NCBI GenBank assembly: GCA_902500755.1
Contig: CABVRV010000005.1
Coordinates: 1-46,600, forward strand
Length of the DNA stretch: 46,600 nucleotides
From: an uncultured Nitrospira sp.
GTDB lineage: Bacteria > Nitrospirota > Nitrospiria > Nitrospirales > Nitrospiraceae
Direction of reading: 5' to 3'
Part shown: in pieces, positions 9,249-19,028 of the stretch
Layout: each line of letters starts with the position of its first letter
Position numbering within the stretch: position 1 is the first letter of the stretch
Position numbers and translations under genes: made by a program
The notes under the pieces: generated by a model
What the model was told of the DNA's origin: nothing
The model's database searches: none
Seen by the model: only the letters and a program-made list of their open reading frames with translations

Positions 9249-9553
9249 CCCGCCATCAGTGTAACTGCATCGGCGTCCAGCGTACGGATTCGGCGATGCA
9301 CCTGCAGCACCAGCGCGAGCGCGACGGGCACTTCCGCCGCAGCCAGCGTCAGAATGAACATAAACATGATTTGCCCATCGGCCTGTCCCCATCGGGCGCC
9401 GGCCGCGATGAACCCGAGACCTGCGGCGTTGAGCATGACTTCTACCGACATCAGCATGAACAACACATTGCGCCGCGCGAGGAATCCGATCAGGCCGAAG
9501 GCGAAGAGAATTCCGGCCAACATCATCGTGTGCACCACCAGCGGGCCGCTCAT
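9245..9553 (-). CDS. nuoK: NADH-quinone oxidoreductase subunit K
   Basis: Small membrane subunit of complex I, 102 residues with three helices, the standard length. The signature GLIGFLARRNVLFMLMSVEVMLNAAGLGF contains the conserved helix-2 glutamate, and TLAAAEVPVALALVLQVHR contains the helix-3 glutamate. Both take part in the proton relay that couples the quinone site to the pumps. The ATG overlaps the nuoJ stop and the TGA overlaps the nuoL start. Confidence 0.96.
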   Translation of the reverse strand: MSGPLVVHTMMLAGILFAFGLIGFLARRNVLFMLMSVEVMLNAAGLGFIAAGARWGQADGQIMFMFILTLAAAEVPVALALVLQVHRRIRTLDADAVTLMAG

Positions 9554-10053
9554 GGGCCCTCCCTCCGACGCCGTCCGAGATAGTAGGCCCCGAGAATTCC
9601 TGGAAGCAGGAGGATAGAGGCCAGCTCCACACCCAGCACATACGGACCGAGCAGCACAAGGCCGACCTCTTTGGGACCAACCGGACGAGGTCCGGATTCG
9701 GCCGTGACCCCTCCCGTCACGATCAGGAACCCCACCTCCGCCACAAGAATCAGGGCGAGCACCGCAGGGCCCCACCAGATCCGGAACCCCAGTCGGCGGC
9801 GTTCCTGGTCCACCGATGTGGGACCCATGTGGAGCATCATGATCACGAACACGAACAACACCATGATGGCGCCGGCATAGATGATGATCTCCAAGGCGGC
9901 GGCGAAAGGAGCGCCCAACAGAAGCAGGATCAACGCAATCGCGACGAACGAGACGATCAGGTTCAGCAATGCATGGACGGTATTGGACGCGACGACGAAC
10001 AGCAGAGTGGCCAGGACCGCCACGGAGGCTGAAAGATAAAACAACACCGTCAT
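9550..10053 (-). CDS. nuoJ: NADH-quinone oxidoreductase subunit J
   Basis: Membrane subunit of complex I, 167 residues with five predicted helices. The family pattern is seen in [51 protein letters not shown]. This includes the [20 protein letters not shown] helix whose pi-bulge is part of the conformational coupling in NuoJ. The loop after [15 protein letters not shown] is short and the C-terminus ends in a basic cluster. The ATG overlaps the nuoI stop (ATGA). Confidence 0.95.
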   Translation of the reverse strand: MTVLFYLSASVAVLATLLFVVASNTVHALLNLIVSFVAIALILLLLGAPFAAALEIIIYAGAIMVLFVFVIMMLHMGPTSVDQERRRLGFRIWWGPAVLALILVAEVGFLIVTGGVTAESGPRPVGPKEVGLVLLGPYVLGVELASILLLPGILGAYYLGRRRREGP

Positions 10054-10574
10054 GGCAGAAGGCTCCGAACATCCACCGGCGGGCTTTCGCGCTGCGCACC
10101 CCCCTTGTCCTTGCCGCTGATCGCCACCCCGGCGACCCGGTAGAAGTTATACTCGGGATACTTGCCGGTCCCGGAGATCAACAAATCGTCCTTCTCATAC
10201 ACGAGACTCGTTCGTCGATATTCGCTCATCTCGAAATCCTGGATGAGTTGGATCGCATACGTCGGACAAGCCTCTTCACAGTAGCCGCAAAAAATGCATC
10301 GTGAAAAATTGATGCGAAACCATTCCGGATACCGACGACCCTGCGTGTCCTCCGTCGCCTGGAGCGCGATGCAATCCACCGGGCATGCGACGGAGCAGAG
10401 GTAACAGGCGACACACCGTTCTTCACCGTCCGGATCACGGGACAGGATGATGCGCCCGCGCCATCGCGAAGAAACAGGGATAGGCTGGTCAGGATATTGA
10501 ATCGTCACCGGACGCTTGAACAGTCGCGCGAACACTCGCCAAACGGCTTTCAGGCTGGGCATCAGCAGTTTCAT
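10050..10574 (-). CDS. nuoI: NADH-quinone oxidoreductase subunit I (8Fe ferredoxin-like)
   Basis: Peripheral-arm subunit of complex I, 174 residues, carrying clusters N6a and N6b that pass electrons to N2. Two full CxxCxxCxxxCP motifs are visible: [12 protein letters not shown] and [12 protein letters not shown]. The N-terminal stretch [28 protein letters not shown] is the usual amphipathic membrane-contact helix. The start chosen gives the family length and lies 14 bases after the nuoH stop, one of the few non-overlapping junctions in the operon; AGAAGGG lies upstream as a moderate ribosome site. Confidence 0.95.
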   Translation of the reverse strand: MKLLMPSLKAVWRVFARLFKRPVTIQYPDQPIPVSSRWRGRIILSRDPDGEERCVACYLCSVACPVDCIALQATEDTQGRRYPEWFRINFSRCIFCGYCEEACPTYAIQLIQDFEMSEYRRTSLVYEKDDLLISGTGKYPEYNFYRVAGVAISGKDKGGAQRESPPVDVRSLLP

Positions 10575-10588
10575 CCACGTTACCCTTC

Positions 10589-11542
10589 TCACGACACGTC
10601 GTGCCGGTTCATAAGAATCACGGCGGCCGTCACGAGGAGATTGATCAGCGTCGCCGGCAACATGATCGTCCATCCAAACGCAATCAACTGATCGAACCGA
10701 GGCCTCGGGAACGTCGCCCGCATGAGGAGGAACAGCATCATGACCACGACCGTCTTCGTCCCAAACCAGACGAGCGGCGGCAACCACGGACCTTGCCATC
10801 CGCCGAAGAAGAGGATCACGATGAGCGACGACATCAGCACGATGCCGAGGTATTCACCGAGAAAAAACAGGCCGAATTTCATGCCTGAATACTCCGTGTG
10901 GTAGCCCGCGACGAGCTCCGCCTCGGCCTCAGGAATATCGAATGGGAGACGGTGTGTTTCCGCCAAGGCCGCGATGAAAAAAATGCCGACTCCAAGCAAT
11001 TGTGGAATGCAGAACCAGAGATTCTGCTGAGCCTCCACGATGTCGCGTAGCCGGAAGGATCCGGCGAGCATGACGACCCCCATGAGCGAAAGCCCCATGT
11101 AGACTTCATAACTGAACATCTGAGCCGCTCCGCGGAGTCCGCCGATCAACGCGTATTTGCTGTTCGACGCCCAACCCGCCAGGACGATGCTGTAGGCGCT
11201 CAAAGACGACACGGCCAAAAGGAACAAGATGCCGATGTTGAGGTCGGCCACGACCAGCGAAGGCCCGAACGGCACGACGGCGAACGACAACAGCACGGCG
11301 GACACCACCACGGCCGGCGCCAGAATGAACACCGTTTTGTCGGCGAAGGGAGGAATCCAATCCTCCTTCGTCAAGAGCTTGATGACATCGGCCGCCGTTT
11401 GGAGAATTCCCCCGGGTCCTACACGATTGGGGCCGTAGCGTTCTTGCCACTGTCCCAAGAGCCGTCGCTCCACCCAGATGAGAAGCGCACTGATCGTCAG
11501 GAGCGAGCCCAAGAGGAGCACGATGAACGGCAGCGCTTTCAT
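10589..11542 (-). CDS. nuoH: NADH-quinone oxidoreductase subunit H
   Basis: Membrane subunit at the quinone entry site of complex I, 317 residues, eight helices. Typical blocks are [47 protein letters not shown], followed by a short helix-loop series. The loop [39 protein letters not shown] holds the conserved acidic residues that line the E-channel. The ATG overlaps the nuoG stop by ATGA, which fixes the start at 11542; the frame is open well upstream inside nuoG, but that part is out-of-frame nuoG sequence. Confidence 0.96.
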   Translation of the reverse strand: MKALPFIVLLLGSLLTISALLIWVERRLLGQWQERYGPNRVGPGGILQTAADVIKLLTKEDWIPPFADKTVFILAPAVVVSAVLLSFAVVPFGPSLVVADLNIGILFLLAVSSLSAYSIVLAGWASNSKYALIGGLRGAAQMFSYEVYMGLSLMGVVMLAGSFRLRDIVEAQQNLWFCIPQLLGVGIFFIAALAETHRLPFDIPEAEAELVAGYHTEYSGMKFGLFFLGEYLGIVLMSSLIVILFFGGWQGPWLPPLVWFGTKTVVVMMLFLLMRATFPRPRFDQLIAFGWTIMLPATLINLLVTAAVILMNRHDVS

Positions 11543-14292
11543 GTGGACGGTGCTCTCCTCAGCGTCACCCAAGCGGGAAGCGTGACATAGGCTCCGTCCC
11601 CGACGACGAGGAGTCCCGCGACACCTCCGGCCATGGTCTCGTCCGTCTCGACCGGGAGGCGTCGTACGAGACCCGGCGCAGTGATGTCGATGGCGTGCCC
11701 CTTCCGCACACCGAGCCGATCCGCGTCTCGGGGATTGAGCACGACGGCGGCTTGCGGAATCCGTTCGCGGATCGCGGAGCTTCGAGCGCTCAATTCTTCC
11801 GCGCCGAACAATCGGGGAATCGGCACGAGGAGCAGTTGATTGTTCCGGCGGTCGCAACGAGGGGGCGCATTCTCGAAGAACGGGATGACCCTGCGGGATT
11901 GCGCGTCGAATAATCTGACGCCGGGGTTTTCGTTGCGGAGCGGTCCGCCGATTTCATCCTGAAACTTGTTGACCGCTTCATTGGAGTTCCAGCGGGAGGC
12001 CCAGAAGAACGGAATGAGCGGGGAGGGTGGTTGTCTCGGTGTCCCTTCCATCGAAAACGCCAATGGGCTCTCAGGGTCATCAGGCGGCTGAGGCTCATGG
12101 ATCGTTTCAAGCATGGGAAGCGCGGTGCGCCCGCTGAACCGATGAGGAGCGCGTGGAATTTTTTGGTCCCAGATCCTGAACGGCGCAGGCGGGGCCGTTT
12201 CTCCGATGCGGCGTAAGAGCGGGAATTCCCCGGCGATCGCGTCGTGAATATCTTCGAGGCGGTTCCAATTCGACATTGATTGGAAGGAATCCCGCGATGC
12301 GTGTCGAGCAATATCGCGTATCCACCGCCAACTTTCCTCGACATCCGGCTCCTTCGGCATGGCGGAGAAGAACCGTTGGGCGCAGCCCTCATTATTCACA
12401 AGAGTGCCGTCGCTGCACGCGATGGGGGCCGCGGGAAAGACGAAATCGGCGTGATCGGGAACGGCCTCATCGACATGATCGATCACGATTACCGGATCGA
12501 ACTGCTCCAGCCAACGATCAAGGGTCGGCTTCTCCAGACGACGGCGCAGATCGTTCTCCAGAATGATCATCGCATCACGATTCCGATCCGCTCCGGTCGT
12601 AGCCGTTCGATCGAGACTTCTACCGTCGAGCAGAGCAACGCCCAACGTATTACATTCCTGAAGGGCGAAGGCGATGCCGGCTGCGACGCCTCTGCGGCGC
12701 AAGGCCCAGGCCACGTTCGCGGCGGCTTTGATGACCCATGCTTCCCCCGTTCCGGTGCCTGCCACCACGACCGGACGCTTCGCCGAAGCCAGCGCCTCGG
12801 CGATCTCACGGATCAGATCGGCTTCACTGAGCGAGAGTTCAGAGCTTTTCGGAGAGTCCGGATAGATCTTATGCGCCACGGCGCATCCCAGTCGGGCGAT
12901 GTCGTTGGGTGCCCCACGAAACGTACGAGTGGCCACGTCATCGAGAGACGTGCCGGCGACTGTGCCGATGTACAGGGGTCCCTTCTGACCATGCAACGCG
13001 GTGCGCACGGCGCTATCTTGCCAACGGGGAATGTTCAGTCGCTCGAGTTGTTCCATCGGCTGGTTGCGCACCGACTGGCGCAGCGCCAGCGCCAGTCGAG
13101 GTGCGGTGTGCCCGAGGTCTTCCCCCAGGATCAGTGCCGCATCCGCTTGTTCGACTTCTTGAACCGACCAGCTCGGAGCAGGTCCGCCCTTGAGCACTCG
13201 GAGAATGAGCGACGCGTGGTGGTGTTCGACCTCGGACATCCCGCTGAAAAAATGCTCGCCGCCGACCAGCGTTCTCAACGCGTAGTTGGATTCGAGCGAC
13301 GCCCTGGGCGAACCGACGCCGACGATTCTTTTCTTTTGAGCCAGGCGCACACCAAGCTGCGCAAGCGCCTCGGCGGGCATGAGCGGGATTAAGGAAACGG
13401 AGTTCTCTCGGGACGCGCGGACTGCCGGGCGACGAAGGCGCTGGGGATGATTGACGTATTCATACCCGAACCGGCCGCGGTCGCACAAGAAATATCCATT
13501 GATGCGGCTATGGTATCGATTGGTGACCCTCCGCATGATTCCAGCTCGCTCGGACAGGTGCACGTTGCACCCTACGCTACAGTGGCTGCAGATCGACGGA
13601 GTGCTCTGCATGTCCCATTTTCTTGCGTAATGGCGGGAGAGGGTTTTGTCCGTAAAGACGCCGGTGGGACAGACCTCCACCAAGTTGCCGCTGAATTCGC
13701 TTTCGAGCGTCCCGTCTGTCATCCGGCCGAAATACAGTCGATCGCGCGAACCGAATACATTCAGGTCTTCCCCACCGGCGATGTCGCGGTAGAACCGAAC
13801 GCAGCGGTAACACTGGATGCACCGATTCATCTCATGGGTGACGAAGGGTCCCAGGTCCTGATTGCGATAGGTTCGTTTCGATTCTCGGTAACGACGAGAC
13901 ACGTGGCCCGTCATGACGGTCATGTCCTGGAGATGGCATTCGCCGCCCTCGTCGCAGACCGGACAATCATGGGGATGATTCAACATCAGCCATTCGATCA
14001 CGCTCGCGCGGAACTCCCGCGCCTCAGAGTCCTCGATCGAGATGCGCGTTCCCTCCGCCGAGGGAGTCATGCAGGCCATCACGATCCGCCCGGCCTGGTC
14101 GGATTCGTCCTTGAATTGTTTGACCGCGCATTGTCGACAGGCGCCGACTGAGCCCATGGCGGGATGCCAACAAAAGTACGGGAGGTCGAAGCCCAGCGAG
14201 AGGCAGCTCTCCAATAGGTTTCGTTGAGGATCCGCCTGAACGGATCGACCGTCGACGTGGATTGTGATGGAATCGGTGTTTCCCTTAGTCAC
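11539..14292 (-). CDS. nuoG: NADH-quinone oxidoreductase subunit G
   Basis: Large iron-sulfur subunit of the NADH-oxidising arm, 917 residues, similar in size to the E. coli protein (about 908). The N-terminal [2Fe-2S] domain shows C41, C52, C55 and C74 ([20 protein letters not shown] and VMACMTP). Next comes the His/Cys [4Fe-4S] motif [16 protein letters not shown], then [17 protein letters not shown], then [17 protein letters not shown] at about residue 230. The rest is a molybdopterin-oxidoreductase-like fold without the cofactor. The start is a GTG ([10 protein letters not shown]) six bases after the nuoF stop. A C-terminal formate-dehydrogenase-type domain is recognisable at [21 protein letters not shown]. 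Confidence 0.95.
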   Translation of the reverse strand: MTKGNTDSITIHVDGRSVQADPQRNLLESCLSLGFDLPYFCWHPAMGSVGACRQCAVKQFKDESDQAGRIVMACMTPSAEGTRISIEDSEAREFRASVIEWLMLNHPHDCPVCDEGGECHLQDMTVMTGHVSRRYRESKRTYRNQDLGPFVTHEMNRCIQCYRCVRFYRDIAGGEDLNVFGSRDRLYFGRMTDGTLESEFSGNLVEVCPTGVFTDKTLSRHYARKWDMQSTPSICSHCSVGCNVHLSERAGIMRRVTNRYHSRINGYFLCDRGRFGYEYVNHPQRLRRPAVRASRENSVSLIPLMPAEALAQLGVRLAQKKRIVGVGSPRASLESNYALRTLVGGEHFFSGMSEVEHHHASLILRVLKGGPAPSWSVQEVEQADAALILGEDLGHTAPRLALALRQSVRNQPMEQLERLNIPRWQDSAVRTALHGQKGPLYIGTVAGTSLDDVATRTFRGAPNDIARLGCAVAHKIYPDSPKSSELSLSEADLIREIAEALASAKRPVVVAGTGTGEAWVIKAAANVAWALRRRGVAAGIAFALQECNTLGVALLDGRSLDRTATTGADRNRDAMIILENDLRRRLEKPTLDRWLEQFDPVIVIDHVDEAVPDHADFVFPAAPIACSDGTLVNNEGCAQRFFSAMPKEPDVEESWRWIRDIARHASRDSFQSMSNWNRLEDIHDAIAGEFPLLRRIGETAPPAPFRIWDQKIPRAPHRFSGRTALPMLETIHEPQPPDDPESPLAFSMEGTPRQPPSPLIPFFWASRWNSNEAVNKFQDEIGGPLRNENPGVRLFDAQSRRVIPFFENAPPRCDRRNNQLLLVPIPRLFGAEELSARSSAIRERIPQAAVVLNPRDADRLGVRKGHAIDITAPGLVRRLPVETDETMAGGVAGLLVVGDGAYVTLPAWVTLRRAPST

Positions 14293-14298
14293 CTGTGA

Positions 14299-15609
14299 TC
14301 AGGCCTCCGTCCCCTGGGATTTCCAGGGGCAACGCTGGTCGTGAATGTGCCGGTCGAAATCCGAACGAAAATACCGGAGCGCGCTTTTCAGGGGCTCCAT
14401 CGCTCCGGGCGCATGCGCGCAATAGGTCCTGCCGGGACCTAACAACGTCACATGACGCTCGAGGATTTCCACATCCTGTGGGCGTCCGTTTCCATTATCG
14501 ATGTCGGCAAGGAGGCGCTCGACCCAGGGTAATCCGTCCCGACAAGGGGTACACCAACCACAGGATTCTTGAGCAAAGAAGTGCTCGAGGTTTCGAACAA
14601 AGCCGACGGGACAGGTGCGATCGTCCAACACGATCGCCGTTCCTGTGCCGAGACGGCTTCCGACCGACGACAGCGAGTCAAAGTCCATCGCCAAATCCAG
14701 ATGGTCTTCGGTGAGAAATCCGGTCGATCCTCCTCCCGGTTGCATGGCGCGAAAGGCGTAGCCTTCTTGCATGCCCCCGGCATGGTGCTCCAGAATCTCG
14801 CGCATCGATGTTCCGATCGGAAGTTCCCACACGCCAGGCTGTTTCACACGCCCGCTGACGGCGTAGAGCTTGGTTCCTGCGTCCTTGCCCTTTCCCAGAT
14901 TTCTGAACCACTTCGCGCCATGGGCGAGTATGTGAGGAAGATTGCAGACGGTTTCCACGTTCTGCACGATGGTCGGCTTGCCCCAGAGACCGCAGACTTG
15001 CGGATAGGGTGGTTTGGATCGAGGGATGACCGGATGTCCTTCCAACGCGTTCAAGAGCGCCGTTTCTTCTCCGCAAATGTACCGCCCCGCGCTGGTGTGG
15101 ACATGGACCGTCAAGCTAAAACCCGAGCCGAGAAGGTTGTGGCCGAGGAGTCCCGTCTCGCGCGCTTCACGGATGGCTCGCCCGAGTGCGATCACGGACG
15201 GGTGATAGGCCCACCGCACGAACACATAAGCACACTCGGCTTGAATCGCATAGGCCGCGATGATGATGCCTTCGATCAATCGATGAGGATGACCTTCGAG
15301 CAGCAGGCGATCTTTAAAACTTCCCGGCTCCATCTCGTCGGCGTTGACGACGAGATATTTGGGACGAGGCGCATCGGCTCCCATCGGGACGAAGCTCCAT
15401 TTTTGCCCGGTAGGAAAACCGGCGCCTCCGCGCCCACGCAGGTTGGAATTCATGACTTCCTGCTGAACGTCCTCCGGTGTCATGTGGGACAGCATCGTGC
15501 GGACCGGTGCATATCCGCCGCAATCTTCGTATTCCGAGAGGGTCGGCGGCGGACCGTGGCGACGAATCTGTCCGGTTAACGGTCGATCATCATTCATCGG
15601 GTTGCTCAC
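14299..15609 (-). CDS. nuoF: NADH-quinone oxidoreductase subunit F (NADH-binding, FMN)
   Basis: Oxidises NADH at FMN and passes electrons to cluster N3; 436 residues, normal for the family. Visible are the NADH/FMN-binding glycine loop LRGRGGAGFPTGQKWSF, the NADEMEPGSFKDR motif, and YICGEETALLNALEG. Near the C-terminus is the [4Fe-4S] ligand set SCGWCTPCRDG plus the distant Cys in RTYCAHAPGAMEPL. The ATG overlaps the nuoE stop by four bases. With nuoE and nuoG it forms the complete NADH module, so this complex is a true NADH dehydrogenase rather than a ferredoxin- or F420-linked form. Confidence 0.97.
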   Translation of the reverse strand: MSNPMNDDRPLTGQIRRHGPPPTLSEYEDCGGYAPVRTMLSHMTPEDVQQEVMNSNLRGRGGAGFPTGQKWSFVPMGADAPRPKYLVVNADEMEPGSFKDRLLLEGHPHRLIEGIIIAAYAIQAECAYVFVRWAYHPSVIALGRAIREARETGLLGHNLLGSGFSLTVHVHTSAGRYICGEETALLNALEGHPVIPRSKPPYPQVCGLWGKPTIVQNVETVCNLPHILAHGAKWFRNLGKGKDAGTKLYAVSGRVKQPGVWELPIGTSMREILEHHAGGMQEGYAFRAMQPGGGSTGFLTEDHLDLAMDFDSLSSVGSRLGTGTAIVLDDRTCPVGFVRNLEHFFAQESCGWCTPCRDGLPWVERLLADIDNGNGRPQDVEILERHVTLLGPGRTYCAHAPGAMEPLKSALRYFRSDFDRHIHDQRCPWKSQGTEA

Positions 15610-16100
15610 GGCATCTGCGAATCCAAGAGTCGGTCCAATTCATCCTCCGTCAAGGGTCCATGCAACGTCTCATCAATCATTACCGCCGGCGCACGATCAC
15701 AGGCTCCCAGACAGACATTCGGCAGCACGGTGAAGCGGCCGTCGGCCGTGGTCTCGCCGGCTCCGACGCCTAATCGGTGCCGCAGCCGATCGCGCAGACG
15801 GTCCGCGCCCATGAGCCAACAGGACACACTGTCGCAGACAAGCACCACATGCCGACCGATCGGCCGTCGGAAGATGAGGTTATAGAAAGTCGCCGAACGA
15901 TCCAGCTCGGCGGGCGCCATTCCCACATGGTGCGCGACCGCCAGCAACAGGTCGTCGGAGATCCACCCTCGACGGCGCTGGACGATCTTTAACGCTTCGA
16001 TCCCGCCGGCCCGTGTAGTGGGGTAGTGAGACAATTCCTCGTCGATCATTCCCTTCTCTTCCTCCGTCAACATCGATCGGATCTTTTCGTCTCTGCTCAT
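15606..16100 (-). CDS. nuoE: NADH-quinone oxidoreductase subunit E (2Fe-2S)
   Basis: Thioredoxin-fold [2Fe-2S] subunit of the NADH module, carrying cluster N1a; 164 residues. Ligands fit the family pattern: CDSVSC (Cys-x4-Cys) and CLGACDRAP (Cys-x3-Cys). The N-terminal helical part EEELSHYPTTRAGGIEALKIVQRRRGWIS is typical. It begins 46 bases after the nuoCD stop, the largest gap inside the operon, with a GAG-rich leader. Its stop overlaps nuoF. Confidence 0.95.
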   Translation of the reverse strand: MSRDEKIRSMLTEEEKGMIDEELSHYPTTRAGGIEALKIVQRRRGWISDDLLLAVAHHVGMAPAELDRSATFYNLIFRRPIGRHVVLVCDSVSCWLMGADRLRDRLRHRLGVGAGETTADGRFTVLPNVCLGACDRAPAVMIDETLHGPLTEDELDRLLDSQMP

Positions 16101-16146
16101 CGGTCAATAACTCGTGAACGTCGGACGCCGCGTCTCGTCCCTTCCG

Positions 16147-17895
16147 CTACCGGTCTACATCCGCCAGGACAAAATCCACGCTTCCCAGGATCGCCAAGAG
16201 ATCCGCCAGCAAATGCCCCTTTGAAATCAACGGGACCATCTGGATATGCGGGAACGACGGGGTGCGGATGCGGACTCGATACGGCCAGGGCGCTCCATCG
16301 CTGATCAAATAGTACGCATTGCATCCCTTTGTGGCTTCGACCTTCGCCATGACCTCTCCCGCGGGAATCGCGGGACCCCAGCTGACGGCGAGAAAGTGAT
16401 GAATGAGGGTTTCGATATCCTGCAGCGTTCGATCCTTGTTCGGCGGAGTCGCGAGCGGGTGGTCGGCTTTTGTCGGCCCTTCCGGCATGTATTCCAGGCA
16501 TTGTCCGATGATGCGGAGGCTTTGTCGCATTTCCTCGACTCGCACGAGGCCACGGTCGTAACAGTCTCCATTGACCGCCGTCGGCACGTCAAAGTCGAAT
16601 TGCTCATAACCGGAATAGGGCTGGGTTTTCCGAAAATCCCAGCTGAATCCGGTGGCGCGTAAGCCGGGGCCGGTCACGCCCCAGTCGATGGCTTCTTGGG
16701 TGGAGTAGCGACCCACGCCCTTGGTCCGCGCCTGAAAAATGGGGTTGCGTAGAACGAGATCGTCGTATTCGCTCAATCGAGACGGCAAGTACTCCAGGAA
16801 TTCACGGACGAGATGAGTCCATCCCACCGGCAGATCGTGGGCCACTCCTCCGATGCGGAACCAGCCCGGATGCATGCGCCCGCCGGTAATCGCCTCAATG
16901 ATGCGAAAGATCCGCTCGCGGTCCGTGAACATGTAAAAGACCGGCGACAGCTGTCCCACGTCTTGAGCGAAGGTGCCGTACCAGACCAAGTGACTCGCGA
17001 TCCGAAACAGTTCCGCGAGCATGACCCGGATGACCTCAGCCCGAGCCGGCACGCGAATGCCTGCGAGCCGCTCGACGGCGAGGAGGTAGGGCAGCTCGTT
17101 CATGACTCCCCCGAGATAATCGATTCGGTCCGTGTACGGGATATAGGTGTGCCAGGTCTGGCGTTCGCCCATTTTTTCCGCCGCACGATGGTGAAACCCG
17201 ATGTCTGGCACGATGTCGACGATCCGCTCTCCGGCGAGCTGGACCACGAGACGGAGTATTCCGTGGGTGCCGGTATGCGCCGGACCCAAATTGAGGAACA
17301 TGTACTCGATGTGGTCATCCTTCCGCTGCATGCCCCAATCTTCCGGATTGAATTTCAGCAGGTCCTGCTCGGTTTCTACATCTTCGTCGGTGAGCTCGAA
17401 CGGAGTCATCTCGGTGGCTCGCGCGGGATGATCCTTTCTGAGAGGATGTCCTTCCCAGGATTTCGGCATCAACAGCCGACGCAGATGCGGATGTCCGTTG
17501 AAACTGATCCCGAACATGTCCCAGACCTCACGTTCATACCAATTGGCCGAGGGCCAGACCGACGTGACGGATGGGAGCGCGAGATCGTCCGAGGAGAGAG
17601 CGACTTTCACACGAAGATCTTGGTTTCGAACGAACGAGAACAATTGGTAAGTGACCGTAAACTCGTTCGACGCTTCCATCGGACGAGTCTTTCTGTTTCG
17701 CTCGTCGATCGCGGTCATATCGAACAACATCGGGTAGGGCTGTTCCGCGTCCTGTTTGAGAAAGCGAAGCAGGGGAACCACAGAGGCTCGGTCCACCCGG
17801 ATGGTCGGAACGCCGTCCCGCGTTTCCTCGACCTGAACGCCGTTCGTTCCGAACTTCAGGCGCAGTTCGTTGAGTATCGGCAGATCCCGTATCAT
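16147..17895 (-). CDS. nuoCD: NADH-quinone oxidoreductase fused subunits C and D
   Basis: A single 582-residue polypeptide joins the 30-kDa (NuoC) and 49-kDa (NuoD) subunits of complex I. NuoC covers about residues 1-185 and includes [28 protein letters not shown] and HPLRKDHPA. NuoD follows from about residue 200 with [20 protein letters not shown] and [33 protein letters not shown], the helix-loop that lines the quinone site. The ATG overlaps the nuoB stop by four bases. The fused form is best known from gammaproteobacteria such as E. coli. Here it may mark the phylogenetic origin of the cluster. Confidence 0.96.
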   Translation of the reverse strand: MIRDLPILNELRLKFGTNGVQVEETRDGVPTIRVDRASVVPLLRFLKQDAEQPYPMLFDMTAIDERNRKTRPMEASNEFTVTYQLFSFVRNQDLRVKVALSSDDLALPSVTSVWPSANWYEREVWDMFGISFNGHPHLRRLLMPKSWEGHPLRKDHPARATEMTPFELTDEDVETEQDLLKFNPEDWGMQRKDDHIEYMFLNLGPAHTGTHGILRLVVQLAGERIVDIVPDIGFHHRAAEKMGERQTWHTYIPYTDRIDYLGGVMNELPYLLAVERLAGIRVPARAEVIRVMLAELFRIASHLVWYGTFAQDVGQLSPVFYMFTDRERIFRIIEAITGGRMHPGWFRIGGVAHDLPVGWTHLVREFLEYLPSRLSEYDDLVLRNPIFQARTKGVGRYSTQEAIDWGVTGPGLRATGFSWDFRKTQPYSGYEQFDFDVPTAVNGDCYDRGLVRVEEMRQSLRIIGQCLEYMPEGPTKADHPLATPPNKDRTLQDIETLIHHFLAVSWGPAIPAGEVMAKVEATKGCNAYYLISDGAPWPYRVRIRTPSFPHIQMVPLISKGHLLADLLAILGSVDFVLADVDR

Positions 17896-18611
17896 CGCGG
17901 CTCATGATCGTGATTCGAATACCAGGCCACCGTATCCATGCCGGGAAATGTCCGTGCGCGTTGGCGGAACTCTCTCGCCAGATCCCGACGGGCCGGCAAG
18001 GTCGGACGCTCGATTTGCTCGGGACCGAGCACCCAGCTCAGCGGCCGTCGCTCGCTGCCGACGGTCTGTTGCAAGAGCAACAGACCCTCCATCAGCGTAT
18101 GCGGCGCCGGAGGGCACCCTGGGACGTACACATCGACAGGAAGAAACTTGTCCACTCCTTGCACGACGGAATACACATCATACATCCCGCCGGAGTTGGC
18201 GCAGGATCCCATCGAGATGACCCAGCGCGGCTCCATCATCTGATCGTACAGTCGCTTGATGATGGGCGCCATTTTGCGGAACACCGTACCTGCAATGACG
18301 ATGACGTCGGCCTCTCGAGGCGTTCCCCTGACGACTTCGGAGCCGAAGCGCGCAATATCGTACCGGCTGGTTAGACTCGTCGCCATTTCGATGTAACAGC
18401 AGGACAGCCCGAAATTGAACGGCCAAAGGGAGTGTGTCCGTCCCCAGGCGATGAGGTCTTGCAGTCTTGCCAGCACGACCGAGCGGCGCACCGTCTCTTG
18501 AATCCCGTCCGCGTCGCGCAGACGAATGCGACTCGGGACGGTTCCGTGAACAGCCTGATTCTCCACTCTGCCAGTCGTGTTATCCCGTGATTCGTCTTGG
18601 TGGTGCATCAT
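17892..18611 (-). CDS. nuoB: NADH-quinone oxidoreductase subunit B (cluster N2)
   Basis: Carries the terminal [4Fe-4S] cluster N2 that reduces quinone; 239 residues. Ligands are visible as the tandem cysteines in GLSCCYIEM, the Cys in [14 protein letters not shown] and the Cys in [15 protein letters not shown] leader of about 45 residues precedes the conserved core ([21 protein letters not shown]). The start overlaps the end of nuoA by about 30 bases. Two adjacent ATGs at 18611 and 18608 follow a GGAGGG; the second has better spacing. Some homologues start later, so the N-terminus is uncertain. Confidence 0.94.
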   Translation of the reverse strand: MMHHQDESRDNTTGRVENQAVHGTVPSRIRLRDADGIQETVRRSVVLARLQDLIAWGRTHSLWPFNFGLSCCYIEMATSLTSRYDIARFGSEVVRGTPREADVIVIAGTVFRKMAPIIKRLYDQMMEPRWVISMGSCANSGGMYDVYSVVQGVDKFLPVDVYVPGCPPAPHTLMEGLLLLQQTVGSERRPLSWVLGPEQIERPTLPARRDLAREFRQRARTFPGMDTVAWYSNHDHEPR

Positions 18612-18966
18612 CCCTCCAGTCCAAGGCTCCGACGCGCCACACATAGATGAGCGCGATGAGCAAGACACCGATAAAGATCGTCATCTCCCAGAACGCCAGC
18701 CATCCCGCCTCTCGCACGACCAGGGCCCAGGCAAACACAAAGGCCGCTTCCAGATCGAAGACCACGAAAAGCATGGCAACCAGATAAAACTGAACGGGGA
18801 TAGGGAATCGACTCGACCCGGTTGGAACGATGCCCGACTCATAGGGTTCGGATGTGCCCGGGCTTCGGTGTCGTTCCCCGAGGATGTACGACAAGCCCAA
18901 TGTGGCGCCGACGACAAGAAGTACCACGAGGGCATGCCAGAGCAGGGATTGCAAAGAGTCAGGCAT
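18580..18966 (-). CDS. nuoA: NADH-quinone oxidoreductase subunit A
   Basis: Small membrane subunit of complex I, 128 residues, three helices. The family pattern is clear: [53 protein letters not shown], including the conserved YESG loop and the FDLE motif. ATG at 18966 is preceded by GGAG seven bases upstream; a GTG four codons earlier (18978) is possible. This is the first gene of the nuo series. The upstream transketolase ends only 62 bases away, and I see no terminator or convincing promoter in that gap. Confidence 0.95.
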   Translation of the reverse strand: MPDSLQSLLWHALVVLLVVGATLGLSYILGERHRSPGTSEPYESGIVPTGSSRFPIPVQFYLVAMLFVVFDLEAAFVFAWALVVREAGWLAFWEMTIFIGVLLIALIYVWRVGALDWRDDAPPRRITG

Positions 18967-19028
18967 TTCGCACTCCACTCAAGTGGAACGTAGTATCCCC
19001 TCCGTCAATTCGCACTCGATTCAGGCCA

